Below, piece by piece: positions 7,661 to 15,952 of a DNA stretch of 44,646 bases (position 1 is the first letter of the stretch; each line of letters starts with the position of its first letter). A program made the translations under genes and the position numbers. Location of the stretch: assembly GCF_005889715.1 (NCBI RefSeq), contig NZ_VCKW01000043.1, forward strand, positions 1-44,646. The letters are read 5' to 3'. This stretch comes from Actinomadura soli (lineage in GTDB: Bacteria; Actinomycetota; Actinomycetes; Streptosporangiales; Streptosporangiaceae). The notes under the pieces were generated by a model, which worked only from the letters and a program-made list of their open reading frames with translations, was not told the DNA's origin and did not search any database.

Positions 7661-9109
7661 GTGACTATCACTGACACCTCACCTGCCTCCGCCGTCCGTG
7701 CGCCGACCGGGAGCGCGCCGGCCGAACAGACCTGGACTCCCCGGCTGTGGGGAGTCCTCGCGGTCCTGTGCGCCGTGTTGTTCCTGGACGGTCTCGACGT
7801 CTCGATGGTGGGCGTCGCGTTGCCGTCCATCGGTGCCGAGCTGGGCCTTTCGACCACGTCGCTGCAGTGGATCGTGAACGGTTATGTCCTTGGTTACGGC
7901 GGGTTGCTCCTGCTGGGCGGACGCACCGCCGATCTGCTCGGCCGCCGGAAGGTCTTCCTCACCGCGCTGGCCGTGTTCGCCGTCGCGTCGCTGGTGGGCG
8001 GGCTGGTGAATGACGGCACGTTGCTGATCGCCACCCGTTTCGTCAAGGGGCTGGCCGCCGCGTTCACCGCGCCGACCGCCTTGTCCATCCTGACCACCAC
8101 CTTCCACGAGGGGCCCGCACGCAACCGGGCGCTGTCGGTTTTCTCGGTGTTCGGCGCCAGCGGATACTCGTCCGGCCTGATCCTCGGTGGCCTGCTGACG
8201 AGCTTTGGATGGCGTTGGACGTTCCTGACGCCCGTGCCCCTCGCGGTTCTCGCCCTCATCGCGGGCCTCGCGCTGATCCCGCGGGACAGGCCGGCGGCGG
8301 GCGGCGGCCACGACATCATCGGCGCCGTCACGCTCACCGGCGGCATGCTGCTCGCCGTTTACACCGTCGTCTCCGCGCCCGACCGGGGCTGGCTCGACCC
8401 GGTCACGCTGGGCTCGGTCGCCCTCGCAGCGGTGCTGCTGGCCGCCTTCTTCGTCACCGAGAAGAAGGTGCGGCACCCGCTGATCCGGCTCGGCATCCTG
8501 CGGATCGGGTCGATCGTCCGGGCCAATCTCAGCATCGTCGCCCTGTTCGGGTCGTACCTGAGCTTCCAGTTCATGATGACGCTCTACCTGCAGGACGTGC
8601 TGCGCTGGTCGCCGCTGAAGATGGCGATGGCGCTCCTGCCGGCCGGACTGCTCGTGGCCTTCGGCTCCCCGTTCGTCGGCCGCCTGATCGACCGGTACGG
8701 GACGCCCCGGCTGATCATCAGTGCCATGACGTCCCTGACCCTCGGTTACGCATGGTTCCTGGCCACGGCCGGGAACGCCCCGCACTACCTGTTCACGATC
8801 CTGCCGACGATGCTCCTGCTGGGCGGCGGGTTCGCGTTCGGGTTCAGCTCGATCATGGGACAGGCCACGGACGGGATCGATGACTCCGAACAGGGGCTGG
8901 CGTCCGGTCTCGTCCAGACGTCGGGACAGGTCGGCGCCGCCCTGGTCTTGGCGGTGGTCACCGCCCTGGTCGCGGGCGGAACGGCCGCCGGCGGCGATGG
9001 CTTCGGCGAGTTCCACCCGGGCGTCAACCTGGTCTGTGCCGTCGCCGTTGTCGGCTTGGCGCTGAACCTGGTCCCGCTACTGCGCCGCTACCGCCCCAAG
9101 CACGCCTGA
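7661..9109 (+). CDS. MFS exporter, DHA2 type
   Basis: A 482-residue drug:H+ antiporter-like membrane protein with 14 predicted helices. Seen: FLDGLDVSMVGVALPSIGAE in helix 1, LQWIVNGYVLGYGGLLLLGG in helix 2, the loop motif GRTADLLGRRKVF, and RFVKGLAAAFTAPTALSIL in helices 4-5. Antiporter-type GASGYSSGLILGGLL follows. GTG at 7661 (MTITDTSPAS) is preferred; ATG at 7634 and GTG at 7619 are in frame but would place the start inside the operator repeats. It is divergent from a MarR gene that probably represses it. It is not a copy of the MFS gene at 2637-4121, from which it differs throughout. The substrate is unknown. Confidence 0.9.
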   Translation: MTITDTSPASAVRAPTGSAPAEQTWTPRLWGVLAVLCAVLFLDGLDVSMVGVALPSIGAELGLSTTSLQWIVNGYVLGYGGLLLLGGRTADLLGRRKVFLTALAVFAVASLVGGLVNDGTLLIATRFVKGLAAAFTAPTALSILTTTFHEGPARNRALSVFSVFGASGYSSGLILGGLLTSFGWRWTFLTPVPLAVLALIAGLALIPRDRPAAGGGHDIIGAVTLTGGMLLAVYTVVSAPDRGWLDPVTLGSVALAAVLLAAFFVTEKKVRHPLIRLGILRIGSIVRANLSIVALFGSYLSFQFMMTLYLQDVLRWSPLKMAMALLPAGLLVAFGSPFVGRLIDRYGTPRLIISAMTSLTLGYAWFLATAGNAPHYLFTILPTMLLLGGGFAFGFSSIMGQATDGIDDSEQGLASGLVQTSGQVGAALVLAVVTALVAGGTAAGGDGFGEFHPGVNLVCAVAVVGLALNLVPLLRRYRPKHA

Positions 9110-9114
9110 CCGAA

Positions 9115-9181
9115 CCGACGCCCCACGCACCGACGACCCAACGCACCAACGACCCAACGACCTAACGCACCAACGACCCAC
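9115..9181. repeat. Short tandem repeat, about 16-19-bp units
   Basis: Just after the MFS stop, ACGCACCAACGACCCA and close variants recur four times in about 67 bp (ACGCACCGACGACCCA, ACGCACCAACGACCCA, then AACGACCTA and ACGCACCAACGACCCA). It is a simple low-complexity array preceding the terminator. No function is visible. Confidence 0.6.
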
Positions 9182-9187
9182 GCCCGG

Positions 9188-9220
9188 GCGGGGACGCACT
9201 CATCCAGAGTGCGTCCCCGC
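9188..9220. terminator. Hairpin terminator between convergent genes
   Basis: A perfect 13-bp stem, GCGGGGACGCACT (9188-9200) with AGTGCGTCCCCGC (9208-9220), has a 7-nt loop. It separates the MFS gene from the convergent VIT/VWA gene and could serve both directions. There is no clear T-run. Confidence 0.75.
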
Positions 9221-9359
9221 ACCCTTTCCCGCAGTTGCCCCAGTCCGTGACCGTTAGGCCAGTGGTTCACCGGCGACCAGGGCGTGCCCGGTACCGGTGT
9301 TCCGGCGCACTGCGCTGCGCCCATGCAGGACGAGACAGTCGTCAAGGCGGGCTTGGTGG

Positions 9360-11765
9360 TCAGTTCTTGCGTTTCCAGAAGGGGCGGCGAGGTGCTGCCT
9401 TTCCGGTGAAGTCGCTGAGGACCTGGAGTACGCGGGCCCACAGGTCGTTGACGGTGGCCTGGTCCGATGTGGGGTGCAGGCGGCGCAGGTCGTCGCGCAG
9501 GGCTGTGAGGGACGTGGTGTCGAGCTGCTGTGCCTCCATGCGTTGGATGATCGAGTCAAGGGCCGGGAGGAGTTCGCTCAGCAGGTGGTGGACGCGCTGG
9601 TCATACGTTTCGGGGACCTGGCCGAGGCGGTCGAGCACGTTGCCGAGTTCCTGCTGGAACCCGGTGACTGCGGATGCGGAGCGAGCGCGGCGTGGTGATA
9701 CCGGACCTTCGCCTGTGGGCTGCTGCGTGTCGAGGGGTCGGCTGGACCCTCGCGTGGGCGGGCCCGCCTGCGGTGCAGCGCCATACGCGAACGACGGTGG
9801 GGATCCTGGGGCCGGGAGAGGCGCGGACTCGGTGCCTGCCAGGAGGGCTTCCGGGGCAGGGGCCGAGAACGCGGCGGCGTGCATCATCCTCGGCGGGGCT
9901 GCGGGCGCCGCCCAACCCCCGGGCATCTCCACCGGCTGGACGACCTGGTGCGGGGCGTCGCCATCGGTGACCACCCGGCTGTCCACGGCCACGAACGCGG
10001 TGAAACGGCACAGGACACCGAAGCGGAGCGACGTGTCCACGATGCGTTGTTCCAGGTCGTCAGGCCCGCGAGCCGTGTAGCGGTCTTCGAGGTCGCGCAG
10101 GTGCGCGCGGGCCCAGATGGACGTGGCGGCCAGGTTCCTGGTGACGGTGCCCGTCGCGCGCTGCTCCCAGGCACTCCCGCCAGACGCGGTGCCGCGGACG
10201 GACAGCGAGCCCGACGGAGTGCCGCGGAAGCGGCCCGCGACCACCAGTGGCACATCGGGGAACAGCGCGCCCAGCCGGCCCGGCGCCACGGAGTCGGGGA
10301 TGATCTCCAGGCCGTCGGGGTGGAGTGAGAGCCCGGTCGCGAGCGGCGCGGCGATCCGGTGATGGATGTGCTCCATCGCCTCGTCCAAGCGGTCCTCGGA
10401 CTCGACCAGTTCGCAGCGGCCCTGGCCGATGGCGGCGAGACGGTTCAGGAAACCGGCGTTGACCGCCTGGTCGATGCCGACCGCGTGGACGCGGACGCCA
10501 CGCAGCCGCGGTTCGAGATGGGCGAGGAGCTGGTCTTCGTTGCCGACCTGGCCGTCGGTGATGAGGACGAGTACCCGGTCGCGCTCGGACTCGGCGAGCA
10601 GGCGGCAGCCCTCGTCGAGCGGAGCCAGCATCTCGGTGCCGCCGCGTGCGCTCAGTGCCGACAGGTGTTCGACCGCGCGGAACCGGTTGCGGTCGGTTCC
10701 GTCCACCAGCCCGGTACCGAGGTCGCGGGGACGTTCGATGACGGTGTCGAAGGACAGGACGGCGAACCGGTCCTCGGTGCGGAGCGTGTCGACGATGCGG
10801 GCGGCGGCACGGCGGGCGGCGACCATCTTCCAGCCCTGCATGCTGCCGGAGCGGTCGAGGACGAGCACGACGTCGCGGGGGCTCGGCCGGCTCACCCCGG
10901 AGGGGAGCACGGTGAGGCTGAACGTTCCCTCTTCGCCGGACTCGTCCGGGATCAGGGTGAGGGCCGCGCTCTCGTGCTCGGCGAAGTCGAGCCGGAGGAT
11001 GAAGTCGCGGTCGAGGCGTTCGCCCGGCCGTAGCCGCACGGTGGTGCGTTCGCCGTCGCCTTCCTCGGCCACCACGTGCAGCGCCGAGCGGATCTGGGTC
11101 AGCGGCAGCCCGGCGGGGTCGATGTCGACGGTGACGGCCAGCCGGACAGGGTCGGGGAAGCCGGGCAGCAGGACGGGCGGGCTGATCCGGGAGGCGTCCG
11201 GCACGGCGTCGGTGTCGTCGGCGACCCCGGCTCCGGCCCGCTCGCCGTCCAGAGGCGCCCCAGGGATATAGCGGGGCGCGACGACCAGCGGGAGGCGGAA
11301 CGTCGCGCTGGACGCCGACTCGTGCGGCAGGGGCTGGTCGACCGCGAGCCTGATCGTCACGCGTTCGCCCGGCAGGATGTTGCCGACCCGCATGGTGAAG
11401 ACGTCCGGACGGTCTTCCTCCGCGATGGCGGCCCGCTGGCCCGCGGCGATCGCGGTGTCGTAGTCCTGCCGGGCCTGGCCGCGCTCCTTCAGCTTCCCTT
11501 CGATGACCCGGTCGGCGGCCTCCATCCGCAGGGCGGTGACGGCACCGCGGTCGGGCAGCGGGAAGACGTAGGTGGCCTCCAGCGGCGTGTCGTACGGGTT
11601 GCGGAAACCCTGGACGACCTCGATGCCGGCGGTGAGCCCGGTGATCGAGGCGTGCACGTCGACGGAGTCGAGCGGCAGGTTGCCCTTGTCGGTGGTGAGC
11701 GCGCCCAGCCCGTGCTCGGGCTCTGGTGGCGCGGTCTCGGGCAACGGCAGTATGCGCACGGTCAC
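9360..11765 (-). CDS. VIT and von Willebrand factor A domain protein
   Basis: An 801-residue protein. A VIT (vault/inter-alpha-trypsin) domain spans about residues 28-150 (core VVQGFRNPYDTPLEATYVFP). A VWA domain spans about 297-465, with an intact MIDAS metal site: DRSGS at 304-308, the Thr in ARGGTEML, and the Asp in VLITDGQVG. The last 200 residues include a Pro/Ala-rich linker and a helical tail. There is no signal peptide or membrane segment, so it is probably cytoplasmic and works by metal-dependent protein binding. The GTG start overlaps the MerR stop by 4 bp (GTGA), with GGAGG just before it, so the two genes are translationally coupled. Family members are poorly characterised and the partner is unknown. 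The domain call is firm; the role is not. Confidence 0.9.
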   Translation of the reverse strand: MTVRILPLPETAPPEPEHGLGALTTDKGNLPLDSVDVHASITGLTAGIEVVQGFRNPYDTPLEATYVFPLPDRGAVTALRMEAADRVIEGKLKERGQARQDYDTAIAAGQRAAIAEEDRPDVFTMRVGNILPGERVTIRLAVDQPLPHESASSATFRLPLVVAPRYIPGAPLDGERAGAGVADDTDAVPDASRISPPVLLPGFPDPVRLAVTVDIDPAGLPLTQIRSALHVVAEEGDGERTTVRLRPGERLDRDFILRLDFAEHESAALTLIPDESGEEGTFSLTVLPSGVSRPSPRDVVLVLDRSGSMQGWKMVAARRAAARIVDTLRTEDRFAVLSFDTVIERPRDLGTGLVDGTDRNRFRAVEHLSALSARGGTEMLAPLDEGCRLLAESERDRVLVLITDGQVGNEDQLLAHLEPRLRGVRVHAVGIDQAVNAGFLNRLAAIGQGRCELVESEDRLDEAMEHIHHRIAAPLATGLSLHPDGLEIIPDSVAPGRLGALFPDVPLVVAGRFRGTPSGSLSVRGTASGGSAWEQRATGTVTRNLAATSIWARAHLRDLEDRYTARGPDDLEQRIVDTSLRFGVLCRFTAFVAVDSRVVTDGDAPHQVVQPVEMPGGWAAPAAPPRMMHAAAFSAPAPEALLAGTESAPLPAPGSPPSFAYGAAPQAGPPTRGSSRPLDTQQPTGEGPVSPRRARSASAVTGFQQELGNVLDRLGQVPETYDQRVHHLLSELLPALDSIIQRMEAQQLDTTSLTALRDDLRRLHPTSDQATVNDLWARVLQVLSDFTGKAAPRRPFWKRKN

Positions 11766-12901
11766 TGGGACCTCCGAGAAGGATCGGCGGACGGGAACGC
11801 GGGGCTTTCTGCGAGGGCGAGAAGGCCGCGCTGGTGCAGCACGTCGAGCAATGGGCGCGCGGCGTTCTCGATGGCGGCGAGGTCATCGCCGTTCAGGGCG
11901 GAGACGTCCAGAAGTAGGGTGACGCCGGACGCGAGCCGGACCCCCTGGACGACCGGTGGAAGAGGTATGCCGTAGTCGTCGGCCACGATCGCCGGCCTGT
12001 ACGACACGTCGGGACGCGTGTTCCAGAAGGTTCCACGGGCGGCTTCCGCGTGCCGTCCCGCTCCTTCCTCCTCGGCTGTTGGGTTTTCCGAGACGGCGGG
12101 GTGGTGCGGCGGCTCGCCCGTGGAGGTCCCGGGCGCCGCTGCTTCTGAGCCCGGGGAGCCCGCCGAAGCGGTGGTGAAACTGGCCGGCCGACTCGTCGGG
12201 GCGGCCGAGCCCGCCGACTCGGCGTCGGCGGCGTCAGCCGCGGAGTCGGGCCGTGCGGCAGCGGTGGGGCCTGCCGAGCCGGCAGCAGAGCCTGGGGGAC
12301 GGTCGGCGCGGACGTCCGGCGGGGCGACCGCCCCGTCGTCGTCGCCGGTCTTAGAGGCAGCCTGGGCCGCAGGGTCGGCCTGCCTGTGGGCTGGGTGTGG
12401 CGAAACGGCCGGTGGGTCTGTCGGCCCACCGGGGACAGGCCCTTGGGCGCGGGGGGCCTGGCGTGCTGAGCGGTTGAGCGCGGACGTGCGGGCGCTGGGG
12501 CCCTCCGACCGGCCGGGACGTCGGAGGGCTTCGCGGGCGGCCTCGGCCGTGGCGCGCAGATTGTGGCCGGAGGCCGGGCCCGGCCGGGACGGAAGCGAGG
12601 CGATTCGTTCGAGGGTCGCGTCGGTGGCGGCGGCGAGTTCGACCTGGATCTCGGCGATCGAGCGGCCGATGGCCTGACGCCGTTTCACCGCGACCAACTG
12701 CAGGAGATGGCGCGGCCCGTACAGGGCGGTGCGGCCGCGGCGGCCGAGTGGCGGGTCGACCAGGCCGATCGTGGTGTACCAGCGGATCAACCGCTCGTTG
12801 GGCAGATCGCGCACCCGGCCGCTGACCTGCGCGGATCCGTCCGCGGCGAGGGCCGCGGCGGCGCGTTCCGCCAGCTCGCTGATCGTCCAGATGCCGTCCA
12901 T
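11762..12901 (-). CDS. MerR-family regulator with long disordered linker
   Basis: A 379-residue protein. Residues 1-100 are a MerR-type winged helix-turn-helix: TISELAERAA, then NERLIRWYTTIGLVDPPLGR, then YGPRHLLQLVAVKRRQAIG. It resembles the divergent MerR group seen beside VIT/VWA genes. Residues about 105-285 are a low-complexity Pro/Ala/Ser linker. A conserved C-terminal block (about 290-365, DVSYRPAIVADDYGIPLPPV, then GVTLLLDVSALNGDDLAAIE) is probably a sensor or partner-binding module of unknown type. It heads the operon with the VIT/VWA gene. The promoter region carries two palindromes placed between the -35 and -10 (see the site at 12908-12937), the geometry used by MerR proteins, so autoregulation is likely. 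Confidence 0.85.
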   Translation of the reverse strand: MDGIWTISELAERAAAALAADGSAQVSGRVRDLPNERLIRWYTTIGLVDPPLGRRGRTALYGPRHLLQLVAVKRRQAIGRSIAEIQVELAAATDATLERIASLPSRPGPASGHNLRATAEAAREALRRPGRSEGPSARTSALNRSARQAPRAQGPVPGGPTDPPAVSPHPAHRQADPAAQAASKTGDDDGAVAPPDVRADRPPGSAAGSAGPTAAARPDSAADAADAESAGSAAPTSRPASFTTASAGSPGSEAAAPGTSTGEPPHHPAVSENPTAEEEGAGRHAEAARGTFWNTRPDVSYRPAIVADDYGIPLPPVVQGVRLASGVTLLLDVSALNGDDLAAIENAARPLLDVLHQRGLLALAESPAFPSADPSRRSQ

Positions 12902-12907
12902 GGTCCG

Positions 12908-12937
12908 ATGATGACACTGTCACGATGACAGTGTCAA
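12908..12937 (-). promoter_or_regulatory. MerR promoter with double-palindrome operator
   Basis: On the minus strand a consensus -35 TTGACA (12937-12932) is separated by 18 bp from a -10 CATCAT (12913-12908). The -10 lies 6 nt before the MerR ATG, implying a leaderless message. The spacer is almost filled by TGACACTGTCA (12912-12922), CGA, and TGACAGTGTCA (12926-12936). The two 11-mers are exact inverse repeats of each other, and each is itself a palindrome around one central base. Confidence 0.8.
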
Positions 12938-13042
12938 GCTGATTTCAAGATCGACTCCGGAAAGTCCTTGCTGGAACCGCCGGGCCGTCGCACGCTTGTG
13001 CCTCCAGGTGCGGCTTCGGGGGCGAGGAGAAGGGGCCTTGCG

Positions 13043-13798
13043 GTGGGCGGCGGCGGTGTGGGCGTTTCGAGCGCCGGGGCCTCGGCCCTGTACCGCTACC
13101 GTGCGCTGGCGGGGGAGCATCGCTGGGAACGACGTGCGGTGCGCGCCGTGCTGGCCTGTGGTGCGGGAGTCGTCGCGGTCGGCCTGAGCGTCTGGTGGGT
13201 GGGGATACTGGTCGCCGTTCTCTTCTTCGCCGTGCATGCGACGTATGCGAGATACCGGCCAGGCCCTGTGACCAACTGGCGACGAGGTGCCTCGGCCGAA
13301 CGGCGCACTGGAAGAAGGCTGTCGCGCCTGGATCCGGCCGGCTTTCATGTTCTGCATGACCGGGCCTTCTCGGACGATCCTGTGCCGACGACGAACCTCG
13401 ATCACCTGGTGGTCGGCTTGTCCGGCATCTATGCGATAGCGAGCAGGCGGTTCCGCTGGGGCGCTCGACTGCACACCGAACAGAACCGGCTGTGGACGGG
13501 GTCCAGGCCCGTGACCGGGGTGACCGCTGCGGCGGCGCACGCCGCCGAGACGGTGGCCGCGCTGCTCTCCGAGGAGTTGGACCAGGATGTTCAGGTCACA
13601 CCGATGGTCGTCGTACACGGGGCACGGGTTGCACGGGACGGTGTAAGGCACGGGCGAGTGCTGTTCCATGCGGCAAGGAGCATCCCGCGAGCAATTGCAG
13701 GGGAGCCGGTCATCTACACCAGCGCGCAAGTGGCTACCCTGGCGGCGGCCGCTGAACGGCGACTGCCGCCGATGATGGAAATACTCCTTCCGGAGTGA
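13043..13798 (+). CDS. NERD-domain membrane protein
   Basis: A 251-residue protein with two hydrophobic segments at about residues 33-70 (AVLACGAGVVAVGLSVWWVG, then ILVAVLFFAVHATY) and a C-terminal NERD (nuclease-related) domain from about residue 80. Family features seen: AERRTGRRLSRLDPAGFHVL at its start, then TNLDHLVVGLSGIYAI with the Asp-containing strand typical of the fold. The Q/E-x-K catalytic pattern of active nucleases is not clear, so nuclease activity is uncertain. The start was set at the GTG at 13043 because GGAGAAGG precedes it at good spacing; an in-frame TTG at 12968 would add 25 residues. It is divergent from the MerR/VIT-VWA operon. Function unknown. Confidence 0.75.
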   Translation: MGGGGVGVSSAGASALYRYRALAGEHRWERRAVRAVLACGAGVVAVGLSVWWVGILVAVLFFAVHATYARYRPGPVTNWRRGASAERRTGRRLSRLDPAGFHVLHDRAFSDDPVPTTNLDHLVVGLSGIYAIASRRFRWGARLHTEQNRLWTGSRPVTGVTAAAAHAAETVAALLSEELDQDVQVTPMVVVHGARVARDGVRHGRVLFHAARSIPRAIAGEPVIYTSAQVATLAAAAERRLPPMMEILLPE

Positions 13799-14031
13799 GT
13801 GTGGATTTCCGTACCCTTCGCTCTGCGTAGTTACGTCATCGCGTGTAGACATAACGGCCTGGTCGTCTAATGATCGACTCTGTCCGTACAAGGTCGGACA
13901 AAACGCTACTAACTCCGCGTCCAGGACACTCTGGAAAAGAGTGAGCGAAGTGGGGGAATGGTGTGCGACATCAGAGTTTGATCTATTGAATTAGCCCGTA
14001 AATGGCGCTCGCAGCCCTTACCTTCTGTGAC

Positions 14032-15852
14032 ATGGACGACCATCTCCTGGTCGAGGCACTGCGTGAGCACGACGCCGACGCGCCCGCCGCGGTGTACGAC
14101 GCCCATGCCGACCGCCTCTACGCCTACTGCTGGTTCCAGTTGCGTTGCAGGGACGCCGCCCAAGTGGCGCTGCGCGACACGTTCGTCGTGGCGGAGGCGC
14201 ACATCGGCAGGCTGCGTGACCCGGACCGGTTCGGGCCATGGCTCTACGCCATCGCCAGGCTGGAGTGCGCGCGGCGCATGCCGCCCAGAGAGCAGGCGCC
14301 GGACGTACCGGTGGCCAGCCACGACCAGGAGGACGTCGACCAGCGCATCATGGCCTGGCAGGCGGTTCTGGCGCTGCCGCCCGTCTCGCGGGAGATTCTG
14401 GAGCTGAGAGTCAGGCACCAGCTGTCCGTCCCCGACCTCGCCGCGGTGTTCGACGTCCCGCTGAAGGACGCCCAGTCGACGCTTGAACGCGCGCATGCCG
14501 AGCTGGAAGAGGCGTTGACCGCCGAGATACTCGCGCACCAGGGGCCGTACGGTTGCGCCCAGCGGGCCCGGCTGCTGCGAGAACGGCGCGGCGAGTTCAA
14601 CCATGCCCTGAACGGCCGACTGATGAAGCACGCCGAGGAGTGCTCCGTCTGCGGAGCGTTCCGCCCGCGCACGGTGTCGGCGGCCAAGGTGTACGGGCTA
14701 CTGCCGGACGCCGACCTCGCAACGGAACTGCGTCTCCGGGTCATGAGCTGCTTCCTGGATCCGGAACTCGTCGGCTTCAGGCTCTTCGTCGCCACCCGGG
14801 TCACCGAGTTCACCGCCGACGGGTTCCCCGTCCAGTCCGGGCAGCCGGCGGGTCCGCTGGGAAGGTCGGGTCCGAAAGGGCTCTTCCGGCCTCGTCGCTT
14901 CCGCAGGAAGAACTCCCGGCCGAAGGCAGCCCTGCCCGAGGAAGGCGACTCCAGGTCGGCCGGCCTTGGCGCCCACGCCGTTCGTGTGGTTTTGGTGCTC
15001 ACGGCGATAGCCGTTCTTGCCGGGGGCGGTGTCGCTTCCATCTACGGGCTGTTCGGCGCAGGACGGCGTGACCTGGACCACGTCGCCGGTCCGCGTCCGA
15101 CCGTGTTCCCAGGCGCTTCGCAGGCACCAGGCCCAGGACACCCGTCCGCGGACCAACCGGATGCTGCCGCTCACCTGGACGTCGCTCCAGTGTCCGCCAC
15201 ATTCCCCTTGGGCTCTCGGGTCTCGTCCGCCCCGCCGACCGCTCTGCCGACTCCGTCCGGACCCGCAGGTGAACCGACGGGTTCCCCCGCAAAGGGCGCG
15301 CTGGCGGTCTCCCCGCTCTACCTGGATCTGGCAGGAGGCGCGGACGGTTCCGTAGAGCTGCGAGCAGAGGGCGGACCGGTGTCCTGGCAAGCGAAGAGCC
15401 GCGCGCCTGTGCGAGTCGACCCCACGTCGGGACACTTGAGGGCCGGCCAGAGCATGACCGTACGCGTGCACGTCTCGCGCCAGCAGACCTCCCGCGGGAA
15501 CGGCACCATCACATTCTTCCCAGGAAGGAAGCAGGTGCAGGTCACCTGGCGGCCCGCCGCTCCTGGCCCGGGCCCTACACCTTCGCCTACGCCGACGGGT
15601 TCCGGCCCTGGAAAACCGTCCACTCCGCCTGGCACGCAGCAGCCGACCAGCCCGCCGCCTTCGAGGCCCAAGCCTCCATCGTCCCGCCCCCCGTCCTCCG
15701 ATCCTCCATCGTCCAAGCCGCCGTCGTCTCCAGAGCCGTCGCCTTCCGGGCCACCGCCGTCTGACGGCGGACCTGACCCGTCTCCGTCCACGGAACCGCC
15801 TTCGTCGACCAGGTCCACAGCTCCCAGCACGAGCACGACACCCAGTTCCTGA
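14032..15852 (+). CDS. ECF-type sigma factor fused to zinc anti-sigma-like, transmembrane and Ig-like domains
   Basis: A 606-residue fusion. Residues 1-75 resemble sigma region 2 (DAHADRLYAYCWFQLRCRDA, then DRFGPWLYAIARLECARR). Residues about 110-165 resemble sigma region 4 (LPPVSREILELRVRHQLSVP). A zinc anti-sigma motif H-x3-C-x2-C follows (His200, Cys204, Cys207). One membrane helix lies at about 316-339. Outside are a BACON-like Ig domain (about 424-506) and a Pro/Ser-rich tail of 100 residues. ECF groups with such membrane-anchored C-terminal extensions are known in actinobacteria. The ATG at 14032 lies 7 nt after TACCTT, a possible leaderless -10; ATG at 14002 is an alternative. The inferred role is envelope sensing by a sigma factor tethered by its own anti-sigma-like module. 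The sigma regions are divergent, so activity is not certain. Confidence 0.8.
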   Translation: MDDHLLVEALREHDADAPAAVYDAHADRLYAYCWFQLRCRDAAQVALRDTFVVAEAHIGRLRDPDRFGPWLYAIARLECARRMPPREQAPDVPVASHDQEDVDQRIMAWQAVLALPPVSREILELRVRHQLSVPDLAAVFDVPLKDAQSTLERAHAELEEALTAEILAHQGPYGCAQRARLLRERRGEFNHALNGRLMKHAEECSVCGAFRPRTVSAAKVYGLLPDADLATELRLRVMSCFLDPELVGFRLFVATRVTEFTADGFPVQSGQPAGPLGRSGPKGLFRPRRFRRKNSRPKAALPEEGDSRSAGLGAHAVRVVLVLTAIAVLAGGGVASIYGLFGAGRRDLDHVAGPRPTVFPGASQAPGPGHPSADQPDAAAHLDVAPVSATFPLGSRVSSAPPTALPTPSGPAGEPTGSPAKGALAVSPLYLDLAGGADGSVELRAEGGPVSWQAKSRAPVRVDPTSGHLRAGQSMTVRVHVSRQQTSRGNGTITFFPGRKQVQVTWRPAAPGPGPTPSPTPTGSGPGKPSTPPGTQQPTSPPPSRPKPPSSRPPSSDPPSSKPPSSPEPSPSGPPPSDGGPDPSPSTEPPSSTRSTAPSTSTTPSS

Positions 15853-15952
15853 TCGGCCGAGCGGCTGGACGTACCTGTCATTGCCCGATTCAACTACTCC
15901 TCGTAGGAGATTGTTTGCGCTAAGCAATACATGTCAGGGGCAGGACGTGCGC

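Noticed and set aside
13799..14031. Small hairpins upstream of the sigma fusion, such as CACTCT/AGAGTG at 13927-13943
   Set aside because: Stems are only 5-6 bp and could be chance; not enough for a terminator or RNA call.
15853..15952. Possible c-di-AMP riboswitch before the NlpC/P60 gene
   Set aside because: Such switches often precede these genes, but the gap is only 100 bp and shows just a 5-bp CTCCT/AGGAG hairpin.
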